A stretch of 64,000 bases of DNA from assembly GCF_003710105.1 (NCBI RefSeq), contig NZ_CP033325.1, forward strand, positions 930,001 through 994,000, written 5' to 3'. Below the pieces are notes generated by a model. It was not told the origin of the DNA. It worked only from the letters and a program-made list of their open reading frames with translations, and did no database searches. Below, in pieces: positions 54,336 through 62,730 of this stretch; positions within the stretch are counted from its first letter, which is position 1; each line of letters opens with the position of its first letter. Origin of the DNA: Georgenia faecalis. Its GTDB lineage: Bacteria; Actinomycetota; Actinomycetes; Actinomycetales; Actinomycetaceae. The translations under genes and the position numbers were made by a program.

Positions 54336-55061
54336 GTGGCACGGTCGGGCGCTGCAGGACGGGTCCCGCTGACGCGCGAGCTGGCGCTCCGCGCCGCCGT
54401 CGAGCTGGCCGACGAGCAGGGCATCGAGGCGGTGAGCATGCGCAACCTCGCGGCTCGGCTCGGTGTCGTCCCGATGGCCCTCTACAAGCACGTGGCCAAC
54501 AAGGACGACCTGCTGGGTGGCATGGTCGACGTCGTCGTCGCCTCCCATGCGCACCAGCCCGTGGACGGCGGCTGGAAGGACGCCGTGCGCGGCCGGGTCC
54601 TTGCTGCGCGGCGGGCCCTCCTCGCGCACCCGTGGGCCCGCCAGGTCATCGAGTCGCGCACCACGCGGACGCCGACCGTCCTCGCCTACATGGACGCCGT
54701 CGCCGGCGCGTTCATCGCAGGCGGGTTCTCGGCCGACCTCACCCACCACGTCATGCACGCCCTCGGACATCGCATCTGGGGGTTCAGCCCCGAGGCCTTC
54801 GACGGCCCCGCGCCCCCCGCGGCGCCGGTCGCACCTGTCGATCCCGTCGCGGCGGCGGAGACGATGCGGCACCTGGCGCGGGCCTACCCGCACATCGCGG
54901 CGATCACCCAGGCGGCCACCGACGGTGACGATGGCCGTGCGGGGCAGGGGTGCGACGAGCAGTTCGAGTTCGAGTTCACGCTCGACCTCCTCCTCGACGC
55001 CTTCGAGCGCCTCCACGAGTCGGGCTGGACGTCGGGGGGCTCGTCGCGGCCGGCCCCGTAG
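54336..55061 (+). CDS. TetR family regulator
   Basis: A 241-residue repressor. The N-terminal HTH is LALRAAVELADEQGIEAVSMRNLAARLGVVPMALYKHVANKDDLLGGM (about 13-62). The C-terminal domain (RALLAHPWARQVIESR, HRIWGFSPEAFD) fits the TetR_C_1 group. The start is GTG at 54336 after GGAGGA. It very likely binds the two 19-21 bp palindromes in its own divergent promoter and so controls itself and the DUF4386 gene. The ligand is unknown. Confidence 0.92.
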   Translation: MARSGAAGRVPLTRELALRAAVELADEQGIEAVSMRNLAARLGVVPMALYKHVANKDDLLGGMVDVVVASHAHQPVDGGWKDAVRGRVLAARRALLAHPWARQVIESRTTRTPTVLAYMDAVAGAFIAGGFSADLTHHVMHALGHRIWGFSPEAFDGPAPPAAPVAPVDPVAAAETMRHLARAYPHIAAITQAATDGDDGRAGQGCDEQFEFEFTLDLLLDAFERLHESGWTSGGSSRPAP

Positions 55062-55240
55062 CCGTCAGGGGCGGCGGACCCGCCGAGCGGTGCTGCCGCG
55101 CCGGACGATGCGCCGGGTGTCGCGCCACATCCTGAGACGCTCGTCTCTAGCGTTGGACATAGCCCGTCCCACGTCGGAGCCTGGGGCTTGCCCACGACGC
55201 GCCGCACCCCTGCGCGCCTCGTGCACGTCAGGAGGCCCGG
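55062..55240. other. Leader region before metN
   Basis: About 180 bases between the tetR-type gene and metN. It holds a GAGACG-CT-CGTCTC hairpin at 55134-55147 and AGGAGG at 55230-55235. TAGCGT at 55148-55153 could be a -10 box. I looked for a SAM riboswitch, as expected before a methionine importer, and do not recognise one. Confidence 0.4.
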
Positions 55241-56227
55241 TTGATCGATCTCGTGGACGTGTCCAAGACCTTCCACACGGCCAAGGGCGAGGTGCGCGCG
55301 CTCGACCACGTGAGCCTGCGCGTCGAGCCGGGGGAGATCTTCGGGATCGTCGGCCAGTCCGGGGCGGGCAAGTCCACCCTCATCCGCACCGTCAACGCCT
55401 TGGAGAAGCCCGACTCCGGCACCGTCGTGGTCGCCGGGCGGACGATCTCCGAGCTCCGCGGCCGCGAGCTGCGCGAGGCCCGCCGCAGCGCCGGGATGAT
55501 CTTCCAGCACTTCAACCTCCTCAGCTCCCGCACGGCGACGGGCAACGTCGAGCTCGCCCTCGAGATCGCCGGGGTCGGGCGCGGCGCGCGGCGGGCTCGC
55601 GCGGCGGAGATCATCGACCTCGTCGGGCTGTCCGACCGCGCCGGCGCCTACCCGGCGCAGCTCTCCGGCGGCCAGAAGCAGCGCGTCGGCATCGCCCGCG
55701 CGCTCGCCGACAGCCCGGACGTCCTGCTCTCCGACGAGGCCACCTCGGCACTGGACCCGGAGACCACGCGCTCGGTCCTCGACCTCATCCGCCGGCTCAG
55801 CCGCGAGCTCGGCCTCACCGTCCTGCTCATCACCCACGAGATGGACGTCATCAAGCGCATCTGCGACTCCGCGGCGCTCATGGAGAACGGGCGCATCCTC
55901 GAGCACGGCCCCATGGAGCAGCTCCTCACCACCCCCGGCTCGCGCCTGGCGGCCGAGCTCTTCCAGCTCGGTGAGCTGCCGCCCGCGCGCGGCACGCGGA
56001 TCGTCGACGTCACGTTCACCCGGCAGACCTCGTCGGAGCCGGTGATCGCCCGCCTGGCGCGCGAGCACGGCCTCGACGTCGCGATCCTCGGGGCGGCGAT
56101 CGAGACGATCCACGGCGGGACCCAGACCGGGCGCACCCGCCTGGAGATCCCCGGCACCGGCACCCAGGTGGACACCGCGCTCACCTACCTGCGCTCGCAG
56201 GGGCTCTTCGTGGAGGTGGTCCGATGA
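55241..56227 (+). CDS. metN: Methionine ABC importer, ATPase
   Basis: A 328-residue ATPase of the D/L-methionine importer. Walker A is GQSGAGKST near 41, the signature LSGGQKQRVGIARAL near 143, Walker B VLLSDEATSALD near 163. The C-terminal 80 residues are the NIL domain that binds methionine and inhibits uptake when the cell has enough. The start is a rare TTG at 55241, set by AGGAGG five bases upstream and by MIDLVDVSKTFH as the family start. Its stop overlaps metI by 4 bp. Confidence 0.95.
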   Translation: MIDLVDVSKTFHTAKGEVRALDHVSLRVEPGEIFGIVGQSGAGKSTLIRTVNALEKPDSGTVVVAGRTISELRGRELREARRSAGMIFQHFNLLSSRTATGNVELALEIAGVGRGARRARAAEIIDLVGLSDRAGAYPAQLSGGQKQRVGIARALADSPDVLLSDEATSALDPETTRSVLDLIRRLSRELGLTVLLITHEMDVIKRICDSAALMENGRILEHGPMEQLLTTPGSRLAAELFQLGELPPARGTRIVDVTFTRQTSSEPVIARLAREHGLDVAILGAAIETIHGGTQTGRTRLEIPGTGTQVDTALTYLRSQGLFVEVVR

Positions 56228-56925
56228 TCGACCGCGACGACCCGGACTTCTGGTCCGACCTCGCCGGCGTGGTGACGGCCGCGACCTGGGAGACGCTCTA
56301 CATGGTCTTCGCGGCGCTGGCGATCACCGTCGTCCTCGGGATCGCCGTCGGCGTCCTCCTCGTCACGACGGAGGAGGGCGGCCTCTACGCCAAGCCGTTC
56401 GGCTCCCGCACGCTCGGGCGGGTGCTCAACCGGCTGCTCGACGTCGTGGTCAACGTCGGCCGCTCGATCCCGTTCATCATCCTCATGATCCTGCTCATCC
56501 CGTTCACGCGGCTCGTCGTGGGCTCGTTCATCGGCCCGACGGCCGCGATCGTGCCGCTCACCATCGCGGGGATCCCGTTCTTCGCGCGGCTCGTGGAGAT
56601 CGCCATCCGCGAGGTGCCCCGGGGCGTCGTCGACGCCGCCGTCTCCCTCGGCGCCACGAAGCGCACGATCATGACGAAGGTGCTGCTCGCCGAGGCGGTG
56701 CCCGCGCTCGCCCTCGGCCTGTCGACCACCGTCGTCGGCCTCATCGGCTACTCCGCGATGGTCGGTGCCGTCGGCGGCGGCGGCCTCGGCGACGTCGCCT
56801 TCCGCTACGGCTACCAGCGCTACAGCCTCGAGTACATGCTCGTCGTCGTCGTGCTCCTCGTCCTCATCGTCCAGGTCCTCCAGTCCCTCGGGAACTACGT
56901 CGCCCGACGCGCCTCCCACCGCTAG
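56224..56925 (+). CDS. metI: Methionine ABC importer, permease
   Basis: A 233-residue permease with five or six membrane spans. LYMVFAALAITVVLGIAVGVLLVTT, NVGRSIPFIILMILLIPFTRLVVG, and the coupling loop EVPRGVVDAAVSLGATKRTIMTKVLLAEAVPAL are typical of MetI. GYSAMVGAVGGGGLGDVAFRYGYQRY is the conserved C-terminal block. It overlaps metN and is followed 11 bases later by metQ. Confidence 0.95.
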   Translation: MIDRDDPDFWSDLAGVVTAATWETLYMVFAALAITVVLGIAVGVLLVTTEEGGLYAKPFGSRTLGRVLNRLLDVVVNVGRSIPFIILMILLIPFTRLVVGSFIGPTAAIVPLTIAGIPFFARLVEIAIREVPRGVVDAAVSLGATKRTIMTKVLLAEAVPALALGLSTTVVGLIGYSAMVGAVGGGGLGDVAFRYGYQRYSLEYMLVVVVLLVLIVQVLQSLGNYVARRASHR

Positions 56926-56936
56926 AAGGAATCGCC

Positions 56937-57746
56937 ATGCGCCTCACCCGCACCCTGCCCCTCGCCGCCGTCGCCGCCCTCGCCCTCACCGCGTGCGGGG
57001 GAGCCAGCGACGACGCCGGAACCGCCGAGGCGGAGACCGACACCATCCGCGTGGGGGCGCTCGCCGTCCCCGCGGGCGACATGCTCCGGTTCGTCGCCGA
57101 GGAGCTCGCCCCGGCCGAGGGCCTCACGGTCGAGTTCGTCGAGTTCAGCGACTACAACACCCCGAACCCCGCGCTCACCGACGGGGACGTCGACGCCAAC
57201 CTCTTCCAGAACACGACGTTCATGGAGACCTACAACGAGGCCAGCGGCGAGGACCTTGTCTCGGTCGGCGAGGTGTACCTCCCGCGGATGGGCCTGTACT
57301 CCAACGACTACGACTCGCTGGACGAGCTGCCCGACGGCGCCACGGTCGCCATCCCCAACGACCCCACCAACGAGGGCCGTGCGCTCAAGCTGCTCGCCGC
57401 CGAGGGCCTCATCGAGACCACCGACGAGCCGATCACGGTGAACGACATCACCGCGAACCCGCGGAACATCGAGTTCGTCGAGATCGAGAACGCCACCCTC
57501 CCGCAGGCCGTCGAGGACCAGGACGCCGCGATCGTCACCGCCGCGTTCGCCCTGCCGGCCGGCCTCACCGAGGACCAGCAGATCCTCGCCGAGGAGAGCG
57601 ACAGCGACTACTACAACGTGCTCACGACGACGCCGGAGCTCGCCGACGACCCCCGCATCGCCACGCTCTTCGAGCTCCTCACCTCCGAGGAGATGGCGCA
57701 GTTCATCACCGACGAGTACCAGGGCGTCATCATCCCCGTCGAGTGA
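56937..57746 (+). CDS. metQ: Methionine-binding lipoprotein
   Basis: A 269-residue solute-binding lipoprotein of the NLPA family. MRLTRTLPLAAVAALALTACGG is a lipoprotein signal with lipobox LTAC, Cys at residue 20. The binding domain has GLTVEFVEFSDYNTPNPALTDGDVDANLFQNTTFME and LPDGATVAIPNDPTNEGRALKLLA, both strongly conserved in MetQ. GAAGGA precedes the ATG. It is the last gene of metNIQ. Confidence 0.95.
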   Translation: MRLTRTLPLAAVAALALTACGGASDDAGTAEAETDTIRVGALAVPAGDMLRFVAEELAPAEGLTVEFVEFSDYNTPNPALTDGDVDANLFQNTTFMETYNEASGEDLVSVGEVYLPRMGLYSNDYDSLDELPDGATVAIPNDPTNEGRALKLLAAEGLIETTDEPITVNDITANPRNIEFVEIENATLPQAVEDQDAAIVTAAFALPAGLTEDQQILAEESDSDYYNVLTTTPELADDPRIATLFELLTSEEMAQFITDEYQGVIIPVE

Positions 57747-57762
57747 CGCGGTTCTGATCTCG

Positions 57763-57808
57763 GCTCCCGGCGTACGCATCCCGCTGCGCCGGGAGCGGGA
57801 CGGGATGC
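57763..57808. terminator. Overlapping hairpins between convergent genes
   Basis: GCTCCCGGCG (57763-57772) pairs with CGCCGGGAGC (57787-57796), and GCATCCCG (57776-57783) pairs with CGGGATGC (57801-57808). The two stems exclude each other. They lie between the ends of metQ and the 2-hydroxyacid dehydrogenase gene and probably stop transcripts from both sides. Confidence 0.65.
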
Positions 57809-57815
57809 GGTCGCG

Positions 57816-58772
57816 CTAGGGGAGGCCGAGCGCCTCGAGGACCGCGTTGGCGACGTCGACGGCCATGCGATCCAGGGCCTCGTGCGTCATCGCGGCCATG
57901 TGCGGCGTGCAGAAGATGCCGGGCGTGTGCAGCAGGGGAGAGGCCGCCGGCGGGGGTTCGGGGTCGAACACGTCCAACGCAGCAGCAGTGATGCGGCCGC
58001 GCTCGACCGCCGCGACGAGCGCCGTCGGCTCCACGAGGGACGCCCGGGCGGAGTTGACGAGGATCGCCCCTGGCGGAAGCAGCGCGAGCTCCCGTTCGCC
58101 GAGGAGCGGCTGCCCCGGCCGCCCCGGTACGTGCAGGCTGACGACGTCGGACCCGGTGAGGAGCTCGTCGAGCGTCTCGACCCGCCGCACCCCGGCGAGC
58201 TCCATGACCGTCCCCTCGACGTACGGGTCGTACGCCGCGACGTCCATTCCCAAGGCCATCGCCTTGCACGCCACCGCGCGCCCGATTGCCCCGAAGCCGA
58301 CGACCCCGAGGCGACGTGTGGTGATCTCGTGCCCGACGTACCCGCTCGCGACGACCTGGCCGGGCAACGACCTGCCTGGCGTGGAGAGCTCCCCGGCATG
58401 TAGCGCCCGGCTCGCGCCGAGCACCCCCTTGACGAGCAGGAGCATGACCGTCAGGGCGTACTCCGCGACCGACTCCGCGTTGCTGTGCGGCGTGTTGACG
58501 ACGGCGATGCCCACCGCCCGGGCGTGGTCGAGGTCGATGTTGTCCAGCCCGGCACCGTGCCGGCCGATGACGCGTAGCCGTGGCGCGCGGTTGATGAGCT
58601 CCGCGGTCACCGGGGTCGAGCGGACCACCAGCGCCGCACACGTCGCCAGGGAGGCGTCGCGCCTGGCATCCGCTGTGCCGTCGAGGACTGTGACGTCGCA
58701 CCGGGAGCGGAGCACCCGGAGACCGGAGTCCGCAATGGGCTCGAGGACGACGACGTGCGGCTGGCTCACCAC
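57816..58772 (-). CDS. D-2-hydroxyacid dehydrogenase family protein
   Basis: A 318-residue NAD-dependent dehydrogenase of the D-isomer-specific 2-hydroxyacid family (phosphoglycerate, glyoxylate or hydroxypyruvate reductase group). RHGAGLDNIDLDHARAVGIAVVNTPHSNAESVAEYAL near 70-107, LGVVGFGAIGRAVACKA (NAD loop), VNSARASLVEPTAL and the C-terminal His in FCTPHMAAMT are conserved. Start GTG at 58772 or 58769; the second overlaps the aldehyde dehydrogenase stop as GTGA. It is the last gene of the operon led by an Lrp-type regulator. Confidence 0.92.
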   Translation of the reverse strand: MVSQPHVVVLEPIADSGLRVLRSRCDVTVLDGTADARRDASLATCAALVVRSTPVTAELINRAPRLRVIGRHGAGLDNIDLDHARAVGIAVVNTPHSNAESVAEYALTVMLLLVKGVLGASRALHAGELSTPGRSLPGQVVASGYVGHEITTRRLGVVGFGAIGRAVACKAMALGMDVAAYDPYVEGTVMELAGVRRVETLDELLTGSDVVSLHVPGRPGQPLLGERELALLPPGAILVNSARASLVEPTALVAAVERGRITAAALDVFDPEPPPAASPLLHTPGIFCTPHMAAMTHEALDRMAVDVANAVLEALGLP

Positions 58773-60211
58773 GTCTCCCCGGCGGTGTAGACGGTCGCGA
58801 GCGTGGTGAAGAAGTCCTGCGCCGCGCGCCCCTGCTCGCGGGCGCCGTAGCTCGAGGCCTTCATCCCGCCGAACGGGACGTGAAGGTCCGTCGCCGCCGT
58901 CGAGCGGTTGATCATGATCATGCCGGCCTCGCTGTGCCGTTGGAAGTGCGAGGCGGTCGGTAGCGAGGAGGTGAAGATCGCCGCCGAGAGCCCGTAGTCG
59001 ACGTCGTTGGCCACCGCGAGCGCCTCCTCGTAGGCCGCCACCTCGACGACGGCGGCGACCGGTCCGAACAGCTCCTCGCGGTTGAGCGGCATCCTCGCCG
59101 TCGTCCCGGTGAACAGCGCCGGACGCAGAAAGTTGCCCTCAGGGAGATCCTCGACGACGTTGCCCCCGACGGCGAGCTCGGCCCCCTCCGCGCGAGCGGC
59201 CGCGATCCCCTCGAGGTCCGACGCGAGCTGGCTCTCGCTGACGACCGGACCCATCGTCGTGGCCGGGTCGAGGGCCGGGCCGACGACGATCCGCCGGATC
59301 CGCGCCGCCAGGCGGTCGACGAACTCGTCGTGGACCGAGGTGTGCACGAGCAGCCGGCTGGCCGCGGTGCAGCGTTGGCCGGTCGCCCCGAAGGCGCCGT
59401 CGCACGCGGCCTGGGCGGCGGCGTCGAGGTCGGCGTCCTCCATGACGAGCAGCGCGTTCTTCCCGCCCATCTCGAGCTGGACCTTCTTCAGCCCGCTGGT
59501 GACCGCCGAGCCGGCGAGGCTGGTTCCCACCGCCGTGGACCCGGTGAACGTGACGGCGTCGATGTCGGGGCACGTGGCGATGCGCGCCCCGACGGTCGCA
59601 CCCGGCCCGGCGACGAGGTTGAACACCCCGGCGGGCACACCGCAGTCATCGAGGATCCTCGCCAGCCGGAACGCGGTGGCGGGGACGAGGTCAGCCGGCT
59701 TGAAGACGACGGCGTTGCCGAAGGCCAGAGCGGGAGCGACCTTCCACGCGGGAATGGCGATGGGGAAGTTCCATGGCGTGATCACGCCGACGACGCCCAC
59801 CGGCCGGCGCACGGTGTGGACCCGCGTCCCGGGCTGCAGGCCCTGGTAGACCTCACCCACCGGTTGGAGGAGGGCGTCGGCGAAGTAGCGGAACGTCCCC
59901 GCGGCACGGGTGACCTCGCCGGTGGCCTCGGCGAGCGTCTTGCCCTCTTCACGGGCGAGCGTGCGTGCCAGTGTGCCCGCGTCGCGGGCGATGCGATCCG
60001 CGACGCGGGCAAGGATCGCGGCGCGTTCCGCGTGCGAGGTGCGCGCCCAGCCCGGCTGGGCGCGGCGGGCGGCCGCGGCCGCCTCGTCCACGTCGTGCGC
60101 ACCGGCCTGGCACGACAGGCCCAGGACGTCGCGCCGGCTCGACGGGTTGACGTCAGGGTGGACCGGCTCACCCGTCCAGCGACCGTCGATGAGATTGAGG
60201 AAGTGCTCCAT
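58766..60211 (-). CDS. NAD(P)-dependent aldehyde dehydrogenase
   Basis: A 481-residue aldehyde dehydrogenase near the succinate-semialdehyde and 2-ketoglutarate-semialdehyde group. VITPWNFPIAIPAWKVAPALAFGN, FTGSTAVGTSLA, the general-base Glu in LEMGGKNALLVMEDADLDAA and the catalytic Cys in GATGQRCTAASR are intact. EELFGPVAAVVEV and NDVDYGLSAAIFT follow. It is encoded between the peptide-type permeases and a hydroxyacid dehydrogenase, so it likely degrades a carbon skeleton brought in by that transporter. Confidence 0.93.
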   Translation of the reverse strand: MEHFLNLIDGRWTGEPVHPDVNPSSRRDVLGLSCQAGAHDVDEAAAAARRAQPGWARTSHAERAAILARVADRIARDAGTLARTLAREEGKTLAEATGEVTRAAGTFRYFADALLQPVGEVYQGLQPGTRVHTVRRPVGVVGVITPWNFPIAIPAWKVAPALAFGNAVVFKPADLVPATAFRLARILDDCGVPAGVFNLVAGPGATVGARIATCPDIDAVTFTGSTAVGTSLAGSAVTSGLKKVQLEMGGKNALLVMEDADLDAAAQAACDGAFGATGQRCTAASRLLVHTSVHDEFVDRLAARIRRIVVGPALDPATTMGPVVSESQLASDLEGIAAARAEGAELAVGGNVVEDLPEGNFLRPALFTGTTARMPLNREELFGPVAAVVEVAAYEEALAVANDVDYGLSAAIFTSSLPTASHFQRHSEAGMIMINRSTAATDLHVPFGGMKASSYGAREQGRAAQDFFTTLATVYTAGETW

Positions 60212-60253
60212 CGTGCCCTCCGAACGGGCCGCTCCCGTGCGGCCGGATGTGGG

Positions 60254-61168
60254 TCAGATCCGCGCGCGCAGCCGAGGGTCCAAGGAGTCGCGCAGGGCGT
60301 CCCCGAGGAGGTTGAACCCCAGCACCGTGAGCATGATGAACAGGCCCGGCACCACCGACGGCCACATGGACAGCTCGATGAACGCCTTGCCGGAGGCGAG
60401 CATCGCGCCCCAGGACGGCGTGGGCGGCGGCACCCCCAGGCCGAGGTACCCGAGCGAGGCCTCGACGAGGATGGCATTGGCCAGGCTGATCGTGAACTGC
60501 ACGGCGATGGGAGCCATGACGTTGGGGAGGACGTACCGGGTGATGATCCGGAAGTTCGACACCCCGACCGACCGCGCAGCCTCGACGTAGGGCTCGGCGC
60601 CGACGGCGAGCGCAGCTCCGCGGGTCACCCGCGCGAAGCTCGGCACGAAGACGACGACCAGTGCCAGGACGAGGTTGCGGACCTCCGGCCCGAGGGTGGA
60701 GACCACGGCCAGCGCCAGGAGGAGGGTCGGGAAGGCGAAGAGGATGTCCATGAACCGCATGGTCACGCCGTCGAGGATGCCCCGGTAGTACCCGGACACC
60801 AGGCCGAGCGCCACCCCGATGAGGCCCGCGAGGGTGACGACTGTCAGGCTCACCGTGAGCGAGGTGCGGGCCCCGTACAGCGCCCGGCTCAGCAGGTCGC
60901 GGCCGGCCTCGTCCGAGCCGAGGAGGAAGGTGGAGCTCGGGCCGACGAGGCGGTTGCCGGAGGACATCGCGAGAGGGTCGAACGGTGCGATCCAGGGCGC
61001 CAGCACGGCGGTCACCGTGATGACCACAACGAGGACGGCGCCGAGCATGCCGATGCGGTCACGGCGGAGCGTGGCGAGCACGTTCAGGCGGCCGCTGCGC
61101 CGGGCCCGGGGGACGGCGGCCGGCACGGTCGATGGGACGGGCGCGGGTACTTGAGTCTGGCTAGCCAC
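60254..61168 (-). CDS. Peptide/nickel-type ABC permease, DppC-like
   Basis: A 304-residue permease with six membrane spans. The DppC/OppC N-terminal extension is followed by LGAVLVVVITVTAVLAPWIAPFDPL, LLGSDEAGRDLLSRALYGARTSL (signature of DppC), the coupling loop YVEAARSVGVSNFRIITRYVLPNV and the C-terminal LGFNLLGDALRDSLDPRLR. The start is GTG at 61168 with GAGG seven bases upstream; it overlaps the end of the DppB-like gene. An ATG at 61186 is possible. The transported compound is unknown. Confidence 0.93.
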   Translation of the reverse strand: MASQTQVPAPVPSTVPAAVPRARRSGRLNVLATLRRDRIGMLGAVLVVVITVTAVLAPWIAPFDPLAMSSGNRLVGPSSTFLLGSDEAGRDLLSRALYGARTSLTVSLTVVTLAGLIGVALGLVSGYYRGILDGVTMRFMDILFAFPTLLLALAVVSTLGPEVRNLVLALVVVFVPSFARVTRGAALAVGAEPYVEAARSVGVSNFRIITRYVLPNVMAPIAVQFTISLANAILVEASLGYLGLGVPPPTPSWGAMLASGKAFIELSMWPSVVPGLFIMLTVLGFNLLGDALRDSLDPRLRARI

Positions 61169-62105
61169 GGCGCAACCTCGGGTCAAGGTAGAGGTAGAGG
61201 ATGTCGACGATGAGGCTCACGGCGACGTAGAAGGCGGCGAGGAACAGCACGGTTCCCTGGACGACGGCGTAGTCGCGGTTGCCGATGGCGTTGATGACGA
61301 GGGTCCCGAGCCCGGGCCAGGAGAAGACCTGCTCGACCACGACGGTGCCGCCGAGCAGGGCGCCGGCCTGGATGCCGACGACGGTGACGACGGGGATGAG
61401 CGCGTTGCGCAGGCCGTGCGTCCCGATGACCGTCCGTGGGCGCAGGCCCTTGGACTCGGCCGTGCGGATGTAGTCCTGCCCGAGCACCTCCAGCATCGAG
61501 GAACGGGTCATCCGCACGGTGACGGCGGCCAGGCTCGTGCCCAGCGCCGTCGCCGGCAGGACGAGGTACTGGAAGTAGTCCCAGCTGAAGGAGAAGGGCA
61601 CCGACCCGCCTGAGGGGAACCAGCGCAGCTGTACCGAGAACAGGGAGATCATGAGGATGCCGAGCCAGAAGTTGGGGACCGACAGCCCGAGGAGCGAGAC
61701 GAAACGCGTCACGGAGTCCAGCACGCCGTTGCGCCGGGTGGCGGAGAGGACGCCGAAGGGGATCGCGATGATCACCGAGACGACGAGCGCGCTGATCGCG
61801 AGCTCTGCCGTGGCAGGGAAGCGGGTGAGGATCTCGTCCAGGACCGGGCGGCCGGTCCGGTAGGAGAACCCGAGGTCGCCCCGGAGCAGGGCCGCGAACC
61901 AGTCGACGAACTGGGCGTGCAGGGGTTTGTCCAGCCCGAAGTACCTGCGCATCTCCGCCTCGAGGGCGGGGTCGGAGTACTCGACGCCGAGGATGGAGTC
62001 GACCACGTCGCCGGGAACGAGGCGCACGATGACGAACGAGATCACGGAGATCCCGACGAGGACGGGGATCGCCGCGAGGAAGCGCAGCGCGATGGCCCTG
62101 ATCAT
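61161..62105 (-). CDS. Peptide/nickel-type ABC permease, DppB-like
   Basis: A 314-residue permease with six spans. IRAIALRFLAAIPVLVGISVISFVIVRLVPGDVVD is the DppB N-terminus. FGLDKPLHAQFVDWFAALLRGDLGFSYRTGRPV, RMTRSSMLEVLGQDYIRTAESKGL (coupling loop) and FSWPGLGTLVINAIGNRDYAVVQG are conserved. Its ATG overlaps the stop of the Lrp-type gene by 4 bp, and its stop overlaps the DppC-like start. Confidence 0.94.
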   Translation of the reverse strand: MIRAIALRFLAAIPVLVGISVISFVIVRLVPGDVVDSILGVEYSDPALEAEMRRYFGLDKPLHAQFVDWFAALLRGDLGFSYRTGRPVLDEILTRFPATAELAISALVVSVIIAIPFGVLSATRRNGVLDSVTRFVSLLGLSVPNFWLGILMISLFSVQLRWFPSGGSVPFSFSWDYFQYLVLPATALGTSLAAVTVRMTRSSMLEVLGQDYIRTAESKGLRPRTVIGTHGLRNALIPVVTVVGIQAGALLGGTVVVEQVFSWPGLGTLVINAIGNRDYAVVQGTVLFLAAFYVAVSLIVDILYLYLDPRLRRG

Positions 62106-62596
62106 GCGGCCCCTCCTGGGGTGTCGTCCGTGGGGGACCCGCTCGCCGCGTCTGCCTGCGGGGCCGGCACGAACGTGTCGAGGATGAGCTCGGACTGCAT
62201 CTCGACCACGCCGTCGACGGACCCGAGCCGGCTCATGGCGAAGTCACGCAGGGCAGCGGTCGACTCGAAGTGTCCGACCGCCGTGATGTCGAACTGCCCG
62301 GTGCACAGGTAGATGCGCTCGAGCTCAGGCATCGTGCGCATGGCGGCGATGACCTCGTCGATGAGGTGGGGAGCGCACCGGACGCGAAGCAGTGCGTGCG
62401 ACTGCATGCCGAGGAACGACGGATCGACCTGTGCCTGGAATCGCAGTGTCCCGGACGCCACGAGGTTCTCGATGCGCCGCCGTACGGCGCCCTCGGTGAG
62501 TCCCACGGCCTTGCCCAGGGAGACGTTGCTCTGCCGGGCATCCCGGGTGAGCTCCTCGATGATGCGGCGGTCCACTGCCTTCGAACGGTCCGACAC
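62102..62596 (-). CDS. Lrp/AsnC family transcriptional regulator
   Basis: A 164-residue regulator. The N-terminal HTH is DRRIIEELTRDARQSNVSLGKAVGLTEGAVRRRIENLVASG (about 9-49). The C-terminal RAM ligand domain follows (HALLRVRCAPHLIDEVIAAM, VYLCTGQFDITAVGHFES-like text). The start is uncertain: GTG at 62596 follows GGGAGG by four bases; GTG at 62611 is upstream without a site. It opens the operon with the permeases and dehydrogenases and is divergent from the ATPase genes, so it probably controls both. Confidence 0.92.
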   Translation of the reverse strand: MSDRSKAVDRRIIEELTRDARQSNVSLGKAVGLTEGAVRRRIENLVASGTLRFQAQVDPSFLGMQSHALLRVRCAPHLIDEVIAAMRTMPELERIYLCTGQFDITAVGHFESTAALRDFAMSRLGSVDGVVEMQSELILDTFVPAPQADAASGSPTDDTPGGAA

Positions 62597-62636
62597 TCCG
62601 CCTCCCATCACGTCGACGTTTTGGGGAACGCTAGAC

Positions 62637-62649
62637 TACGACTCTCGTA
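62637..62649. promoter_or_regulatory. Lrp-type operator candidate 1
   Basis: TACGA-CTC-TCGTA is a perfect 13-base palindrome, the size and form of Lrp/AsnC sites, in the divergent region. Confidence 0.5.
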
Positions 62650-62698
62650 TCTGCAACACTCCCGCCATCCGAACAACGTAGATCTCACCTGCGCACTC

Positions 62699-62709
62699 AC
62701 GAGAGTCGC
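62699..62709. promoter_or_regulatory. Lrp-type operator candidate 2
   Basis: ACGA-GAG-TCGC matches candidate 1 with one mismatch; CGACTCTCGT at 62639-62648 and ACGAGAGTCG here are a perfect 10-bp inverted repeat. The centres are about 61 bases apart, near six helical turns. Confidence 0.45.
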
Positions 62710-62730
62710 ACAAGGGACGGAGAATCAGCC

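Noticed and set aside
55062-55240. SAM riboswitch before metNIQ
   Set aside because: Only one short hairpin is seen, without the conserved core of SAM-I or SAM-IV.
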